Shown in pieces: positions 1-11,963 of a stretch of DNA of 64,000 nt. The position numbers and the translations under genes were made by a program. Source of the stretch: Nereocystis luetkeana (Eukaryota > Sar > Phaeophyceae > Laminariales > Laminariaceae); contig JARUPZ010000024.1 of NCBI GenBank assembly GCA_031213475.1, forward strand, positions 5,189,437 through 5,253,436. Direction: 5' to 3'. The notes under the pieces were generated by a model. It saw only the letters and a list, made by a program, of their open reading frames with translations. It had not been told where the DNA came from and did no database searches. Numbering within the stretch: position 1 is the stretch's first letter; each line of letters begins with the position of its first letter.

Positions 1-118
1 GTAGCGAAGGGTGTCCGGCTGGCCTTGCACACTCGCTCCTCTCGTTCGAAAGTATGTATCACGTCGGGGGAAATGTGAAGGACGGCTGCCGGCGTAGTCT
101 AATTTCAATTATTGTACA

Positions 119-142
119 CCCCCCCCCCCCCCCCCCCCCCCC
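119..142. repeat. poly-C run, 24 C
   Basis: An uninterrupted C run with no recognised element attached. It lies in the presumed flank or intron of the Gln-rich gene read on the minus strand. Confidence 0.9.
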
Positions 143-261
143 TTCCATTTCCGGGGAACATGTGTGACATGATATGATACCTGGTACCTGGTATGATATA
201 TGATATGATATGTTGATGCCTGGTATGTGCATGTGGGCATCAACTTCACTCAACCCTTTTA

Positions 262-359
262 TTAACCCTTTTAGAACCGCAGTCCCATATCTGGGGACAA
301 ACAAGTCAAATTTCAAGTAGTTTGTCCCCAAAACGGGACTGCGGTTCTAAAGGGGTTAA
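262..359. mobile_element. MITE-2 (piggyBac-like), intact
   Basis: TTAA at both ends, followed by CCCTTTTAGAACCGCAG and closed by its inverse. The two arms pair almost perfectly around a short AT-rich centre. TTAA targets and CCC/GGG ends are the hallmark of the piggyBac superfamily. The element is too short to encode a transposase. Confidence 0.85.
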
Positions 360-365
360 GAGCAC

Positions 366-440
366 CTTTAGTCCCCTTGTGGGGACAACTCACTAAGAAT
401 TTGAGTAGTTTGCCCCCAAAAGGGGACTGCAGTTTTAAAA
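366..440. mobile_element. MITE-2, degenerate neighbour copy
   Basis: Keeps the central TTTGCCCCCAAAAGGGGACTG core and part of both arms but has lost the TTAA ends. It follows the intact copy directly, so a tandem duplication is possible. Confidence 0.6.
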
Positions 441-2337
441 GCGAGCATCAATATCATATGATACGACGACCATCATACGGACGCGGACCATAAATGAAAC
501 GAGGCGCCACAATGTACTCGTTTGTAATGTAAGCGCATACGGTACGGACTAATGGTACGTACGTACAGATTATTGTGCCGGTCATAGGTGGACACGTTTA
601 TCGTCAGAACGCAGCCCTTCCCCTTTAGAACCGCAGTCCCGTTTTGGGGACAAACTACTTGAAATTTGAGTGTTTTGTCCCCAAAACAGGACTGCGGTTC
701 TTAAAGGGATGGTGTACTCGTACGATCTCGCTGCTACCACCGGCATGCCTGGACCTGACCTGGTGTCAGGTGTCTGGTCAGCAATACTGCTGCTGCACCA
801 GTATGTGCATTTTAGGATTTTTGGGATGCATACCATCGATAAACCCGCGTCCCGAAAAAAAGTACCAGGTACCAGGTATTTGGTATTTCGACATGCCATA
901 CCATACGAACAACTGCTCGCGTGCTCGAGCATCGAAATAGAAGAGAACAAACGAAAAGAACAATGACGGGAGCGACGAAAATAAATCATTCGAGTGAGAA
1001 TACTTCCTGCGGTGCTTGTAGCATATACCAGGTACCCGGTATGTACGAGTAGCAGCGAAGCAGCAGCAGCAGAGCAGCATGCCGATGGCAACAACGGCAA
1101 TATGTATGGGAAGCTTCAAGCGTCAACATCACCAAACAAACAATACACAGCAACAAGCACCGCAAGACAGGTCTAGTAAAAGCGCGAGAGAGATGAACGT
1201 ATCATAATACGTCGAGAGAGAGAGGAGGCAGAGCAAGCAACGTGAAAAAGCTGAATGAAGCCCGTCTCTCTCTCTCTCAACGCCAGGGCTTTCTGTTATT
1301 ACATGCCTCGTCCTCTCTTCTTCCTATATCTGCGGCAGCTGCTGCTGTACACGGGTACACAGGCGCGTGCGTTGTGTACTCGTACACTGGTGTGTACACA
1401 ACGAGTATTCCCCAGGGGAGGGCGGAGAATCAAAGAATCCATATCTCCTTCGTCCTCCTACAAGAAGAGGATACGAAAATCGGTGAGGAAAAGCCTCAAA
1501 AGACTCCAGAAGAACGGGCATTGCTTTGTCGCGTCGCTCAGGGCAGACTGGAAATATAAAAATGTCAAAAAAAAAAAATCGCCCGACCCACGGACGGATG
1601 GATGCTGGCGATGCTGAGGTAGGCTGCAAAATAATATGGGGTCGTCTGTGCGCCTGTTGAGATCAAATCTGCAAATCAAACGCCGAACCCAACGAACAAA
1701 TTCGAATTCAAAAACTTGGGGGGGGGGACTCAAACACCGAAAAAAATCGATGTGTACTGCGCACGGCTATTACTATTATTTTGAAGTTATGGGAAGTTTG
1801 TATGTATGATGTATGATACGTACATACAACAACAACAGTTGTATCCACGTATGTATGTCGAAAGTCGAAATATGAGAGCTTGGTAGCTTTTCAAAAGTGC
1901 CACACTAAAACGCATACGAAAACGAAACAAATAATGATAGAAAATGAAAATTCGAACGACGTTGTCAGTGATTTTTGTGTCGTGCGTCTCGCGAAAAAAG
2001 AGAGGAAGAATATCAAAAGTGGCGAACAAAATCGAGCGAAAACTGAGGACGGTTGCGTCCCGCAACGCGGCGCCGCTGCTAAGAATCTCGCGCGCTGCGG
2101 CCGTTCGCTGGCGTGGCCTCCCTCCTGCCATGGTCCCGACTATGGGGGTAATGCCTGACGCAATGGTACGCGCCAGCGTGGTAAATAACTTGAAACAAGC
2201 GAGAGACTTTTCGGTTCGGTTGGATAGACTTAAATAAAGTAACATTTTTAAAAAGGCACAAAATAATGTGTACCAGGTAGTTCAGTTGCGAAAAGAGCAT
2301 CCAATCCTGCCACGACGAGTACCGAGCGAGCGCGGTC
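440..2337. other. no gene recognised; flank or intron
   Basis: About 1.9 kb without a convincing exon. It holds one MITE-2 copy, repeated TACCAGGTA words near 868-880 and 1028, CT-rich runs near 1265 and scattered short open frames. A minus-strand frame at 2040-2130 rich in Arg and Ala could be a first exon, but I found no clear donor for it. Confidence 0.5.
617..709. mobile_element. MITE-2, ends worn
   Basis: Recognised from CCCTTTAGAACCGCAG and the inverse GCGGTTCTTAAAGGG. The TTAA target copies are no longer clear. Confidence 0.75.
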
Positions 2338-2414
2338 TCACCCCTCTCGCTCTAGCCTAGAGACACCCGCCCACGCCACGACACATAAACAACCCATGCA
2401 GTTTTCGGTCTCAC

Positions 2415-3080
2415 CTGAGAACCTCCCCGCCGTGTGTCTCCTCCAGCTGCAGCTTCCCCTTCTCCCGACGCCATGCTCTTCATCGCCTCGGGAAAGTCCC
2501 CGCTGCCGCTGATCGCAGACCCAGACTGAGAATCCCAGAGGGGACGCATGTGAGCGGCAAGAGGAGACGGTGGTCGTCTCCACCACTCGGCCCGACGCAC
2601 AGGCGACTGCTGGGGGAGGCGCATGGCCCCTCCATCTCCCTCTCTTTCCGCCGCACCAGGGCCTCCCTTTCCCCGGTCGGAGGTGCCCCATAGGTGCATC
2701 TCGGGATGATTATGCCAGGACCTCTTTGACAGAGAAAGTCCAGGCACGGATGGGGTCAAAGACTTATTGCTTGAGGGAGGGGACATTTTGAGGCTTTGCC
2801 TGGGGGCCTGCATCGCCGCACCGTGGCTTCCCGGAGAGGCGATGGGTGCCTGCTGCTGCTGCGGCGGCGGCTGAAACTGTTGCTGCGGCTGCTGCTTTGG
2901 TTGCGCCTTCTTCTTCTTCTTGACCTTCTTCTTCTGCTTGAAATCCGCCCCGGCCGGAGAAGCCTCACGCTCTTTCGGCTGCTGCTGCCGCTGCTGCTGC
3001 TGCTGCTCGTGCTGCTTCAGCTGCTGTCCCCATGTGAAAGATGTTGCAAGCTGTGGGTGTGCAGCAGTGACAGAGGGCAT
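2415..3080 (-). CDS. Gln-rich protein exon, function unknown
   Basis: I do not recognise the family. A 222-codon open frame runs from an ATG at 3080 to a splice donor (CAG followed by GTGAGA) just below 2415, in phase 0, so the gene continues leftward. An in-frame TAA at 3099-3101 lies just upstream of that ATG, so this is either the first coding exon or one entered through the acceptor-like CACCCACAG inside it. The first 80 residues are a Gln-rich block, a Lys stretch (KKKVKKKKK) and Gln/Pro runs. The rest is Ser/Pro/Gly/Arg-rich, with WGTSDRGKGG and RRAEWWRRPPSP the least simple parts. The Lys stretch could serve as a nuclear localisation signal. Gln-rich tracts are common in transcriptional and RNA-binding proteins; that role is only a guess. 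The exon lies head-to-head with the membrane-protein gene starting near 3.5-3.8 kb. Confidence 0.5.
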
Positions 3081-3092
3081 ATTTTCCAACAA

Positions 3093-3471
3093 AGGGGATT
3101 ATGATGGTCCGCGATCCGGAATCCGCCTCCTTCCGCTGTTACTTTTCCGCGCTGGTGGGCGCGGCCCACGGTTCGGGCAGACAGACGCGCGGAAGGGCCG
3201 CGATTTTACTCGCTTCCGCCGTGTTGCCGGTACTCGCACCTGGACAACGACCTGTTTGATCCAGGCAGGGCGTGGTGCTGTGATGATTTTATTTTATTTT
3301 TTTGTTTTTTCTCCTTGAAAAAAAAATCCCCAATGTCAGCCGCATGGGGCAAATAATCAATCCACATTATACTTGACTGGACCAACCGTGACAGCCAATC
3401 AAAAGCATCCGTATCCCTAAAATTGGCATGGCCCCTGTAGAGACATCCACAATATTTTATTGAAACCTTTA
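3093..3471. promoter_or_regulatory. candidate divergent promoter region
   Basis: This GC-rich gap separates two divergently oriented first exons. It contains a CCAAT box in forward orientation (GACAGCCAATCAAAAG, about 3389-3404). I see no TATA box at a useful distance. The call depends on both flanking exons being first exons. Confidence 0.25.
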
Positions 3472-3633
3472 ATGTTCGTTTTGGGTTCCAAGGAGGATGA
3501 AAGCGAAGACAGCAGGAGACTCTGCTCTATCGAACACAAGGCGCCGCCCGTGTCTCGAAAGAGAGGTCTGCTGCTTCTTCTTATTCTGATCGGTATTGTT
3601 CCCATCTTTGCACGAAACACGACCGGCGTAGTG
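3472..3633 (+). CDS. candidate 5' exon of the membrane-protein gene
   Basis: An ATG-initiated frame of exactly 54 codons ends at a strong donor (GTAGTG followed by GTGAGCA) in phase 0. It encodes a charged N-terminus (SKEDESEDSRR) and then a basic-flanked hydrophobic segment (KRGLLLLLILIGIVPIFA), as in a signal anchor or extra membrane helix. It could join the next exon across a short intron ending at AAGAGAG just before 3771, which would keep the frame, but that acceptor has a poor pyrimidine tract. It may instead be 5' UTR or a separate short peptide. Confidence 0.3.
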
Positions 3634-3782
3634 GTGAGCACTCTGGCTCCGAAACAGATCAAAGCGTCGCCGTTTTTTATAAGCAAAGCCCGACTTAAAT
3701 TTCAAGATATTGACCTGCTGTTGCTGTCGTGTTTGGTCAACGGGCGACTGCCTTGAGTACTCCAAGAGAGAAGAGAGGGGGC

Positions 3783-4007
3783 ATGGTGATGATTCCCGTG
3801 GCAGCGGTGGTGTGCCTGGCGGTGGGTGGTCCCTACTTGTGGCTCGGTTACGGGCACTACTCGGCGCATGGAGGGGTCAACCTGGCGGTGCATTCCGTGC
3901 TGCTGTTCCTGTGCATCAACTTGGTCGTGTGCCTCTGGGAGTTGTGCCTGTGCTACAAGTACGAGCTGATTCGGTCGACGCACGCCAAGCGGCTCAAGGA
4001 CGGACAG
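3783..4007 (+). CDS. multi-pass membrane protein, exon 1
   Basis: 75 codons from ATG to CAG, then donor GTGTGT, phase 0. Codons are strongly G/C-ending, unlike the surrounding DNA. It encodes two hydrophobic segments, residues about 4-22 (VAAVVCLAVGGPYLWLG) and 36-57 (VHSVLLFLCINLVVCLWE), with a Tyr/His-rich loop between them, and ends in a basic cytosolic-looking tail (STHAKRLKDGQ). Joined to the exons at 14435, 33451, 35767 and 37604 it makes a protein of about 275 residues with five or six membrane segments. From memory the whole resembles uncharacterised membrane proteins of algae and protists with a D-VGNG motif and a Y-YGT-VYF-SFF motif; I know of no established function. If the candidate exon at 3472 is real, translation would start there. 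Confidence 0.7.
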
Positions 4008-4269
4008 GTGTGTTGATACCTGCTGGTAGGAACGATCAGTTTGAGTTTTTCTGTAGGTGGCGGTGGCAGCAATGCAGCAGATACGGCAAATACCTGGTTT
4101 GCAGTCGTTGTCCGAGTGGTTTCAAAAATAACACAACATGCCAAGTCACAAAGGCGCCAAGTCAGTTACGAACTCCGCAATTCACCGCAAGTATCTAACT
4201 TAAGGGCGGGGAGCGGACCTATGGTTCCTCGCTATTTTATGTTTACGATTCAGAGTAGGCCTGGGCCGA

Positions 4270-4440
4270 ATTGGGCCGTAGCCTTTAAGGCATGCCTGAA
4301 AAAATGCCTGAACTACTGTTTCTGAAACAGGCATTCCTGAACTACTGTTTTCTTGCCTACCTTGCCTATCTTTCTCCAGGCACGCATCAGGCACGCTTAC
4401 AGTCATTTAAGGCATACAAAAATAACGCCGTTAGTCTGGA
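4270..4440. repeat. CAGGCAT/GGCATGCCTGA-rich short repeats
   Basis: The words GGCATGCCTGA, ATGCCTGAACTACTG and CAGGCAT recur, partly as inverted copies. The same words dominate 5190-5620, so the two blocks are probably halves of one array split by the intervening 800 bp. Confidence 0.65.
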
Positions 4441-4980
4441 ACTCCCAAAATCTTGGGGAAGGGGAGGGGAAGGGGATATTTTTTCTGCAGGGTCCCCGTA
4501 GCCCGTAGCAGCCACACAGCGCGTGTTCTTTCTCACAGCCCCCCCTCTAGCAACGTAGATTTCATCGCGTTGTATGCTGCATTGTGTCTTCATAAAATAC
4601 ATACCAGGTGTTAATAGTGTAACTACGTGACGACACATCATGTCATCTACGTTATGACAACCCAGCGCAGTACCCTCGCAATATCCTATTAACTTGTTTT
4701 ATTGTAGCAACTTAGTTACCGCTGTAGCTGTAGTTATTGTTTGCTGCGGGTTACGAGCACGTCTGACGTACCAGTATGATAGCGTATGTCGGCCTGTACC
4801 GTGTGGCGCGGCAGACGCAGGTGCTGCCGGAAGGCCACTTGACACCATACGATAATCTGACATTATGCCAACGCATGCACACCGAACTCTTCGAATTGCT
4901 AACCAATTGGCTGGTTTTGACGAGAAATCGGCCGAGAAATCGACAGAGAAATGTTTGGTTTCGGTTTGTTATTTTTTAGC

Positions 4981-5089
4981 TATTACGGGGGACCATAGTT
5001 AATAGGACCTATGGTATAAACAAAAACCTATATATTTACCTATTTTTACTCACAATATTTGGTGCTATTTACTATGGTCCCCCGTAATA
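4981..5089 (+). mobile_element. MITE-1, intact
   Basis: TA on both sides, left end TTACGGGGGACCATAGT and its inverse on the right, about 105 bp. The interior reads ACAAAAACCTATATATTT, then TTTTTACTCACAATATTTGG. TA target copies suggest the Tc1/mariner (IS630) group. There is no coding capacity. Confidence 0.9.
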
Positions 5090-5189
5090 TGTTAAAAAAC
5101 CCGACCGAAACCGACCGACTTTTTCGGGATAAAACGTAAAACCGACCGAGGCACTCTTCAATTTCCGTTCTCAACCCTGTACGTACGTT

Positions 5190-5620
5190 TACCTGCATTA
5201 TTTAAGGCTTGAAACCAAACTACTTGATTCTAGTATCGGAACTCTCTTGCGGCGCTGAAAAGGTTTCCAGGCATCTGTTCAGGCATTTTGAATCTTGAAA
5301 TCACATTACTTTAAATTAGTATAGGATTTGCGTTGGGGCGCTAAAGAAGTTTCAGGCATTTTTTTCAGGCATTTTGCCCGTTCACACAAACCTACTCGAA
5401 ATTAGTACCAGGTATAGGGTTTATCTTGGGTCGCCGAAAAGGTTTCAGACATCTGTTCAGGCATTTTTTAAGGCAAATTCCCTTAAATAGATACCGGGCA
5501 GGCATGTCTAAGGCAAATTAAGGCACGTCAGGCATATGCCTATCTTTTTTCCTATCTCAATGTTTTTCTCCTGTAGCGTGCCTATCTACTATCTACGCAT
5601 GCCTGAAAGCTAAAGGCTAG
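5190..5620. repeat. tandem repeat, period about 110 bp, three units
   Basis: Three units each contain an ACTTGAAATTAGTAT-like stretch, a GGCGCTGAAAAGGTTTC-like stretch and CAGGCATTTTTT. Spacing of the second block (about 5250, 5340, 5440) gives the period. The tail dissolves into CAGGCAT words. Confidence 0.7.
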
Positions 5621-5843
5621 GTAGGGCCTAGGCCGAATCATCCCTTGCCCCCCTGGTTGAACCGTATCAGACAGATAATGCACACTTGTCTTTGGCTTGA
5701 ATGCGACGGACCAGGTATTCAATAGCGTATTTTTTTTTTCATGTTTTCCCACGGATCCGCAACCTGCCATGAAGGAACCACCACGCAAGTCGTGGAATGC
5801 AGCCCTCCGTATGCGACGTAGGGTAGATTCGCGCGACGCGATA

Positions 5844-5940
5844 TTAACCCTTTTAGAACCGCAGTCCCGTTCTGGGGACAAACCAGTCAAATTTCAAGTA
5901 GTTTTGTCCCCAAACGGGACCGCGGTTCTAAAGGGGTTAA
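5844..5940. mobile_element. MITE-2, intact
   Basis: TTAA at both ends with near-perfect arms (CCCTTTTAGAACCGCAG). Confidence 0.88.
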
Positions 5941-7034
5941 CAGTGACAGTGAAGCTGAGCTGTGTGGCTCGAGGTCAACGGGTGGGAACACGGATCGAAA
6001 AGCAAACTCGTAAGAACACAAGCATCCAAAAAGCAGGAAGAAGACTGGTATATACAAAGCGGCAGGCGACCATGGGTGTCTGGCCTATACCTGGTAAGCC
6101 ACAGCGGCAATCAGTGGCCGCGGCATCGAGCACCAGCCGCTATGTCGTGTGCGAGAGGAACGCTTCGCTCTAAGCGCCCGTCGTCGGCGGGCAGACGTGG
6201 TAGACTCGCTGGCGGTGTCATGTGTGGCTGCCTGTTTTTTGCTGGATTTTGTGAGGGAAAAAGGGCTCCAATCAGCAGCCAAGTATTGTTCGCAACACGA
6301 CGACAGTTCGAGATACCTACAGCTCCTAAGAGACAAGCGCACACAGAGAACGATCGGGTGGCGTCATGACGCAACGCATCGTCTGACCAGGACGCAACCG
6401 GCAGGCTGCAGCAGCGCAGATTCTATTCGTCTCACCAGCGCACACACTTGACAACTTTTCAACACGTCGGGCAGACGATGACCGGTACTCTAGATAATCT
6501 AAATCCCAACCTGTCGTTGTGATAGGCTGTGCAGGACGGGTATAGTACCGATCCAACTCAGGGAACGTGTATGTGCTTGGTACATTCATGCACATTGTGT
6601 ACAGCTCCCACCCGGGGGAACATGAGCGAAATCATACAGATCAGGAGTCCATTTTCTCTCAAAGATCTAGATGATGCAGTGGGGATCGGTGATCCAGCCG
6701 AGATGTTCAATAGTTACGCAGATCCACCAGCTGCAGCAGTGGCGAGAACTGCCCTATCGCAGTTTCAGTAGTACAAAAGATTCGAGGTACATAAACGAGT
6801 GTCTGGTCCAGCTATCCAGCAGAATTCTCAGGGTTACGACGTAATTTCGCGTTTCTACGGCGCCCGCCGGCTCTAAATATGTTGGGATGTGCAGCGAGCT
6901 GCGGGTGTCAATGAGTGATGCAGCAGAAACGGTTTAGCAGCAACGGTAGTAGCCAGCAGCTTCTTGTTGTCACATTGGCTCATCGTCAATCATATGATAC
7001 GTGGTCACAAGACCGGAACTATAATGTCATGCTC

Positions 7035-7160
7035 CTGCCGCTGCTGCTGCGTTTGCTGTCGCTACTGCTGCTACTGCCCCTACTGTTTCTGCTACTGCCA
7101 CTACTACTGTTTCTGCTTCTGCAGTTCTGCTGCTGCTACTGCTTAATTTGCTGCTGCTGT
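7035..7160. repeat. imperfect CTG/CTA triplet repeat
   Basis: Mainly CTG, CTA and CTT triplets. Open in several frames only because of its triplet composition. A shorter pure CTG run lies at 7403-7421. Confidence 0.8.
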
Positions 7161-7818
7161 GCAATCGGAATGCAATTACTTGGCGTCCTACCTCGTTGGC
7201 GCACGACACACTACGGTGCCTGCCGTCTGACAGGCGTGTTCTGTTTTTTTTTTCCCCCTGTGCCCATGCTCAGTAAAGCCGCACTACGAGTACAGACAGA
7301 GTGCCGACCCGAAGCAGTAGTGATGTCTTTGCAGTAGAGAAGTGGTGCATAATATGAATCGCACGGACGTACGCTTGTACTGCTTTGTAGTGTTGAGTGT
7401 TCTGCTGCTGCTGCTGCTGCTGCGTACTCCTCAGTCTAGATAATGTCGAGAAGGCCGGCGTTTGTTCAGGACTGGCGTTAAAAGCGTTGAGTTCGAATGG
7501 GGGAGCCTTTTTTTTTGTGTTCGTTTTTTCGACAACGGTAAGGGTGCTAAGGTCGTACCAGGTGCGTCACATTTTTTCGGAAGGCTGTCGACCACACACC
7601 TCTTAGTTTAGAAAACACCTTGCAACTCCGTCTCCACATATAAGGACCGTTCGTATCGAATACTGGTGTATAAAGGACCCCTATCTTTCGGGACAGGGTG
7701 ATATCGGTACATATTAGCACAAAAAAAACTCAAGGAAAATCGAGCGCCGAAAAACAATCGCGCGCCTGTGCGATCTCAACGCTCTTGACTGTATTATTGT
7801 ATGCATACATCGTCGGGG

Positions 7819-8062
7819 GTAGGTACTTATTTGTTGCTTGCGCTAGTCATTTGACCGTTGACCACGCATCCCTTTCGAGAGGGGACATCGGAGGGGGGGC
7901 GGGGGGGGGGCGGGGTACTCATTTGTTGCTCGCCTTAGGTATTTGACCATTGAGCACGCACCCCCTTCGAGAAGGAACACCGGGGGAGGGTAGTCATTTG
8001 TTGCTTGCATTAGTTATTTGACCGTTGACCACGCATCCCTTTCGAGACGGAGCACCGGAGGG
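7819..8062 (-). repeat. family B, three partial 3' ends in tandem
   Basis: Blocks at about 7819-7892, 7915-7975 and 7990-8062 each repeat GTACTCATTTGTTGCTTGC, TTTGACC-TTGACCACGCA and TCCCTTTCGAGA, separated by G-rich runs. Sense is minus, so each unit ends CAAATGAGTAC followed by C residues. Confidence 0.75.
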
Positions 8063-8280
8063 GGGGGGTTATGGCTGGACGTTGGTGCTGCTGATGCCTC
8101 TCTGCAATATCCACCCCCTTGGTCGTACGATCAGCGAAAGGGAAAGGGCTCGTGTACAAAGCACCATCGTAGTATCGGCAGCTCGTAGTGTTGCACTGCT
8201 GTTGTACGCAAGCATGTATCTGAGTGTAATTCCAAATAGTTTGTCGGTAGTGCGGCCTCGAAGGGGTTATAACCCTTTCA

Positions 8281-8470
8281 AACCTTTTAGAACCGCAGTC
8301 CCGTTTAGGGGGGCAAACCGCTCAAATTCCAAGTAGTGTGTCCCCAAAACGGGACTGCGCTCCTACTGTAAGGTTAACCCTTTTAGAACCGCGGTCCCGT
8401 TTTTGGGGACAAACCAGTCAAATTCCGAGTACTTTGTCCCCAAAACGGGGCTGCGGTTCTGAAGGGGTCA
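8281..8470. mobile_element. two MITE-2 copies in tandem
   Basis: The first unit (8281-8372) has a damaged right arm. The second (8374-8470) starts with a clear TTAACCC. They share the TTAA between them. Confidence 0.8.
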
Positions 8471-9039
8471 AGACAGCTCCACGCATCGAACAAATCAAGA
8501 TAAAATCCCCTTTTCATTATCTACTGCTGTACATCTTTCGCCGCTGTATGATCTTCCTGGTGGCCAAAATCTTGATCGCGTTTGCCGGGTAGCACAACTG
8601 CTGTAGACATGGCTCATACGTACAACGTTAGCCGGGGGACATCTGTAGGATACGGCTGTTGCACAGAACATCATATAGGAAAATGTAGAACCTACAGTAG
8701 ATCATGTAGATCATGATCTGACCGATGTGTGAACAAGTTCACAGCAGGCAGCAGAGTATTCACAGACAACGTGCTGAGGTATATAGATGGTTCATAGATA
8801 CCAGACGCCAGGTATGTAACACCATACCAGGTACACAACAACTTCGGTTTTTTGTTTCGTTTTTCTTCATGATACGTCGGTACCCAAGCATGTGCAGCAG
8901 TACTGCTGCTGTATGTCGATAGCAAACAGCAGTGGTGTGTCGTCCACCGCCCACTCAAACGACGCCGTATTCACGGCAAGTAAAGCAAGCACCAGTAGCA
9001 CTATTTGCTTTTTACTAGATGACAGGTTATTTGCAAACA

Positions 9040-9260
9040 TTATCATCAGCAGCAGCAGCAGCAGTTGACAGCAAACATCAGCAGCAGCAGTAGCAGCAGC
9101 AGCAGCAGCTGCAGCAGCAGTACTGGTAGTCCACAGCGAACAACGACAGCAGCAGCAGCAATAGTTTGTAGCAAACACCATCAGTATGATTATTAGAGGT
9201 CTCGGTAGACAACAACAACTACCACTACAACAGCAGCAGTTCACCGCAAACAGCAGAATA
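9040..9260. repeat. CAG/CAA/CAT triplet repeat region
   Basis: Runs of CAGCAG interspersed with ACAGCAAACA words. On the minus strand this yields a long open frame of Cys/Leu/Ala runs with no domain signal. Confidence 0.75.
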
Positions 9261-10175
9261 TCGTTCATCCCAAACAACAGCAGCTTAGCAGTGGTTCGCA
9301 GCATCGTCGTACGAAGCTGGCGCCGGTAGCACACAGCAGTCGTACGTACAGTAGTAGCTAACCGCACGGCGGGGGTATGGAAGATGAACATGCGCATGAT
9401 GGAGTCTACTGCTTGAACACTACCAGGTGTGTACTTCGCCAAATGAACATGTATCGTACCTGCCATGTACCTGGTACGTGGTGCTGTTAACGTTACTGGT
9501 GTGAAAATGAACATTGCTTTGATCGTAATTCAAATTACAGAACAGAACCACCGTGAGCGAACGTTACTATTAATGGTAATGGTAATACAGCAGCAGTAGT
9601 TTTCATAAAAAACGAACACTTTTTAGTGTTGATTTTAGATGATACGAGTACGTATATATTTATTCACTGATGCTAGTAGTGAATTTCGTGCGAAATCCTG
9701 GTGATAATCTTACTTTATTGATTGTAACTTACCCTTCGGGGCGTTGGCTGAGAGGAGTGGAAACAAACTAAACGGGAAAAAAATAAATAATAATGAACAT
9801 TTCGAAGTACCAGTACACACATTTTTCAGTAACATATACGAACGTCCCAAAAAATGGCCCCAAGGAATACAAAATATCGTCCCCATCAGTACCAGTTTCA
9901 TACCGAATATTTATGAAATAGAAAAAATGGCAATTCTGCTCTGTCTCTTCATTTCGTCTGCAATAAAGGTAGCACTTTTGGACTTGGAAAAATCTGACCG
10001 ATTTTGACCTAAAACATTCATGACCGATTTCATCCGGCGATCGCTGTGGATGGACCATTTCTGACCGACAGGCTGGACCCCTGAACTGAAGTGAAGAGCG
10101 ACCCGATATCGTTGAAGTGCCCGATATTCGTACGTACGTACGTACAGGCAGTAACAGTACCAATAGTATCATTAT

Positions 10176-10284
10176 TATTACGGGGGACCATTGTTAATAG
10201 GACCTATGGTATACACAAAAACCTATATATTACACCATTTTTACTTACAATATTTAGTCCTAGTAACTATGGTCCCCCGTAATA
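10176..10284 (+). mobile_element. MITE-1, intact
   Basis: Inserted in an ATTATTATTA context; TA target copies and both ends complete. Confidence 0.9.
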
Positions 10285-10526
10285 ATAGTAGTTAGGTTTT
10301 ACTATTAATAATGAATGATTCGTCATGTCAGGAGGAGCCAGTAGAGTAGTTCGTGAGGGTGAGGGGGGCCGCATTGCTTTTGGTATTGTACGTGTACACT
10401 TTTGCCAAAAGCGTTCAGGTCTGGTCGATACCGATCTTCCATGTTCGAAGACATTGGATTCTGGTTTCCCTTTCATATACCAGTATAAATATATATTATA
10501 TATATATAGACATAGATATATATATA

Positions 10527-10875
10527 TTTTTTTTTTTTTTTTTTTTTTTTTCCATCCCATTCATTATCTTCGCACATCTTCTTCTCTCTCTCCTTCCAAC
10601 TCGTAACTCAGATCCGGGGTCACATAGCAGGCTCTTCTCCCCCTTCCCGCTACGGCGGTACGTGCCTTCATTTTTTATCGCGAGAAGATTTCAGCCTTTT
10701 CTTCCCTCGTCGACTCGCATCGAATTGTGCCTACCCACGCTGCAAGGCGCTCTCAACAATTGAATCCCTTTTTTTATTTTTACAAATAAAGTCAAAGTCC
10801 GACCCTCCTAGGGCTCGAACCCAGGACTCAAACAAGTAGAATTCGAGGTTAACCACTTGAACCACCGGGGCGACC
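10527..10875 (-). mobile_element. SINE-1, full length (tRNA-derived)
   Basis: Read on the minus strand it starts GGTCGCCCCGGTGG. An A-box-like TGGTTCAAGTGG and a good B box GGGTTCGAGCCC lie 40-50 bp apart, as in a tRNA-type RNA polymerase III promoter. A body of about 230 bp follows, and the element ends in A25. The gene order tRNA head, body, poly-A is diagnostic of a SINE. It has no coding capacity and would depend on a LINE. Confidence 0.88.
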
Positions 10876-11109
10876 GATGTACCAAGGTATAATTATATAT
10901 ACCTGGTATATATTATAAGTATATGGATGATACGACTGAAACGAGCGATGCACACCATTGCCACATGAAAAAAACGGAATGTAAAACTCGATCTGGTGAT
11001 ATATGAAGTCATCCCGACACGCTACGGGATGGTTCATCAGGATAAGCTTGCATGTTTTTCTTCCCCTCAGAATATTCTTCTTTCGGGTGAGGTACCGCCA
11101 AGACAAGCG

Positions 11110-11210
11110 TTAACCCTTTCACAGTGGTACTGCAGTCCCGTTTTGGGGACAAAGCACTTGGAATTAGACTGATTTGTCCCCAAATTGGGACTGCAGTACT
11201 GAAGGGGTTC
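11110..11210. mobile_element. MITE-2 variant
   Basis: Left TTAACCC clear, right end GGGGTTC. The arms read GTACTGCAGTCCCG, so this is a subfamily with GTACTGCAG instead of GAACCGCAG. Confidence 0.82.
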
Positions 11211-11429
11211 AGCTCGATTTTCTTTCCGGAACGGGACGGTTGCGAACGTAGTACCGAATAATGGTGTTTTCGGAACGATCTGGTTGAGGCCCCTTCCAAA
11301 AATAGAAAGTTTTTCGACTGTAAGGGTCATTCTTATCGGACAGCTTTTTTTCCAAATCTTCGACATTTTTTCCGCGCAATTTTCCAATCTTGCATATTTT
11401 CCTGGGTTTTTTTTCCAAATATTGGAATG

Positions 11430-11624
11430 TTAACCCTTTTAGAACTCCAGCCCCGTTTTGGGGACAAACCAGTCAAGTTCCAAGTAGTTTGTCCCCAATT
11501 GTCCCCAAAACGAGACTGGAGTCCTTTGAGAACTCCAGTCCCGTTTTGGGGACAAACCAGTCAAGTTCCAAGTAGTTTGTCCCCAATTGTCCCCAAAACG
11601 AGACTGGAGTCCTAAAAGGGTTAA
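11430..11624. mobile_element. MITE-2 variant, internally duplicated
   Basis: TTAA at both outer ends encloses two nearly identical palindromes (GAACTCCAG arms). Each centre carries TTTGTCCCCAATTGTCCCC. The identity of the halves indicates a recent tandem duplication inside one target-site pair. Confidence 0.85.
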
Positions 11625-11853
11625 CGAACTTGATATTTTTGCTTCCGGAGCATTTCACGAATAGTGACAGAACGCCTCCGTATATCGATACATATCTCCA
11701 ATTATTTCCAAGCTCTAGAAATTTTGGAAAAAACGCTTTCCGATAAGAATGAGCCTAAGCACCCTTACCGTCAAAGATGTCAGGAGGCAGCATTTTTTCT
11801 CCTTGACGAGATAGCGAATTTGCCTTGGCATGCCTTGACTGACGCCAAACTAC

Positions 11854-11963
11854 TATCACGGGGGGTCCATAGTAAATAGGACCCGTGGTACACATAAAAA
11901 CCTATGTGTTTACCTATTGTTACTGACAAAAATTGGTCCTACTTACTGTGGTCCCCCGTAGTA
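11854..11963 (+). mobile_element. MITE-1
   Basis: TA copies present; left end mutated to TCACGGGGGG, right end CCCCCGTAG. Confidence 0.82.

Noticed and set aside
10784..10875. Possible functional tRNA genes at the SINE heads (also 12900, 30360, 44440, 56510)
   Set aside because: A-box-like and B-box motifs are present, but each is joined to a conserved SINE body and poly-A, and I could not fold a normal cloverleaf by eye.
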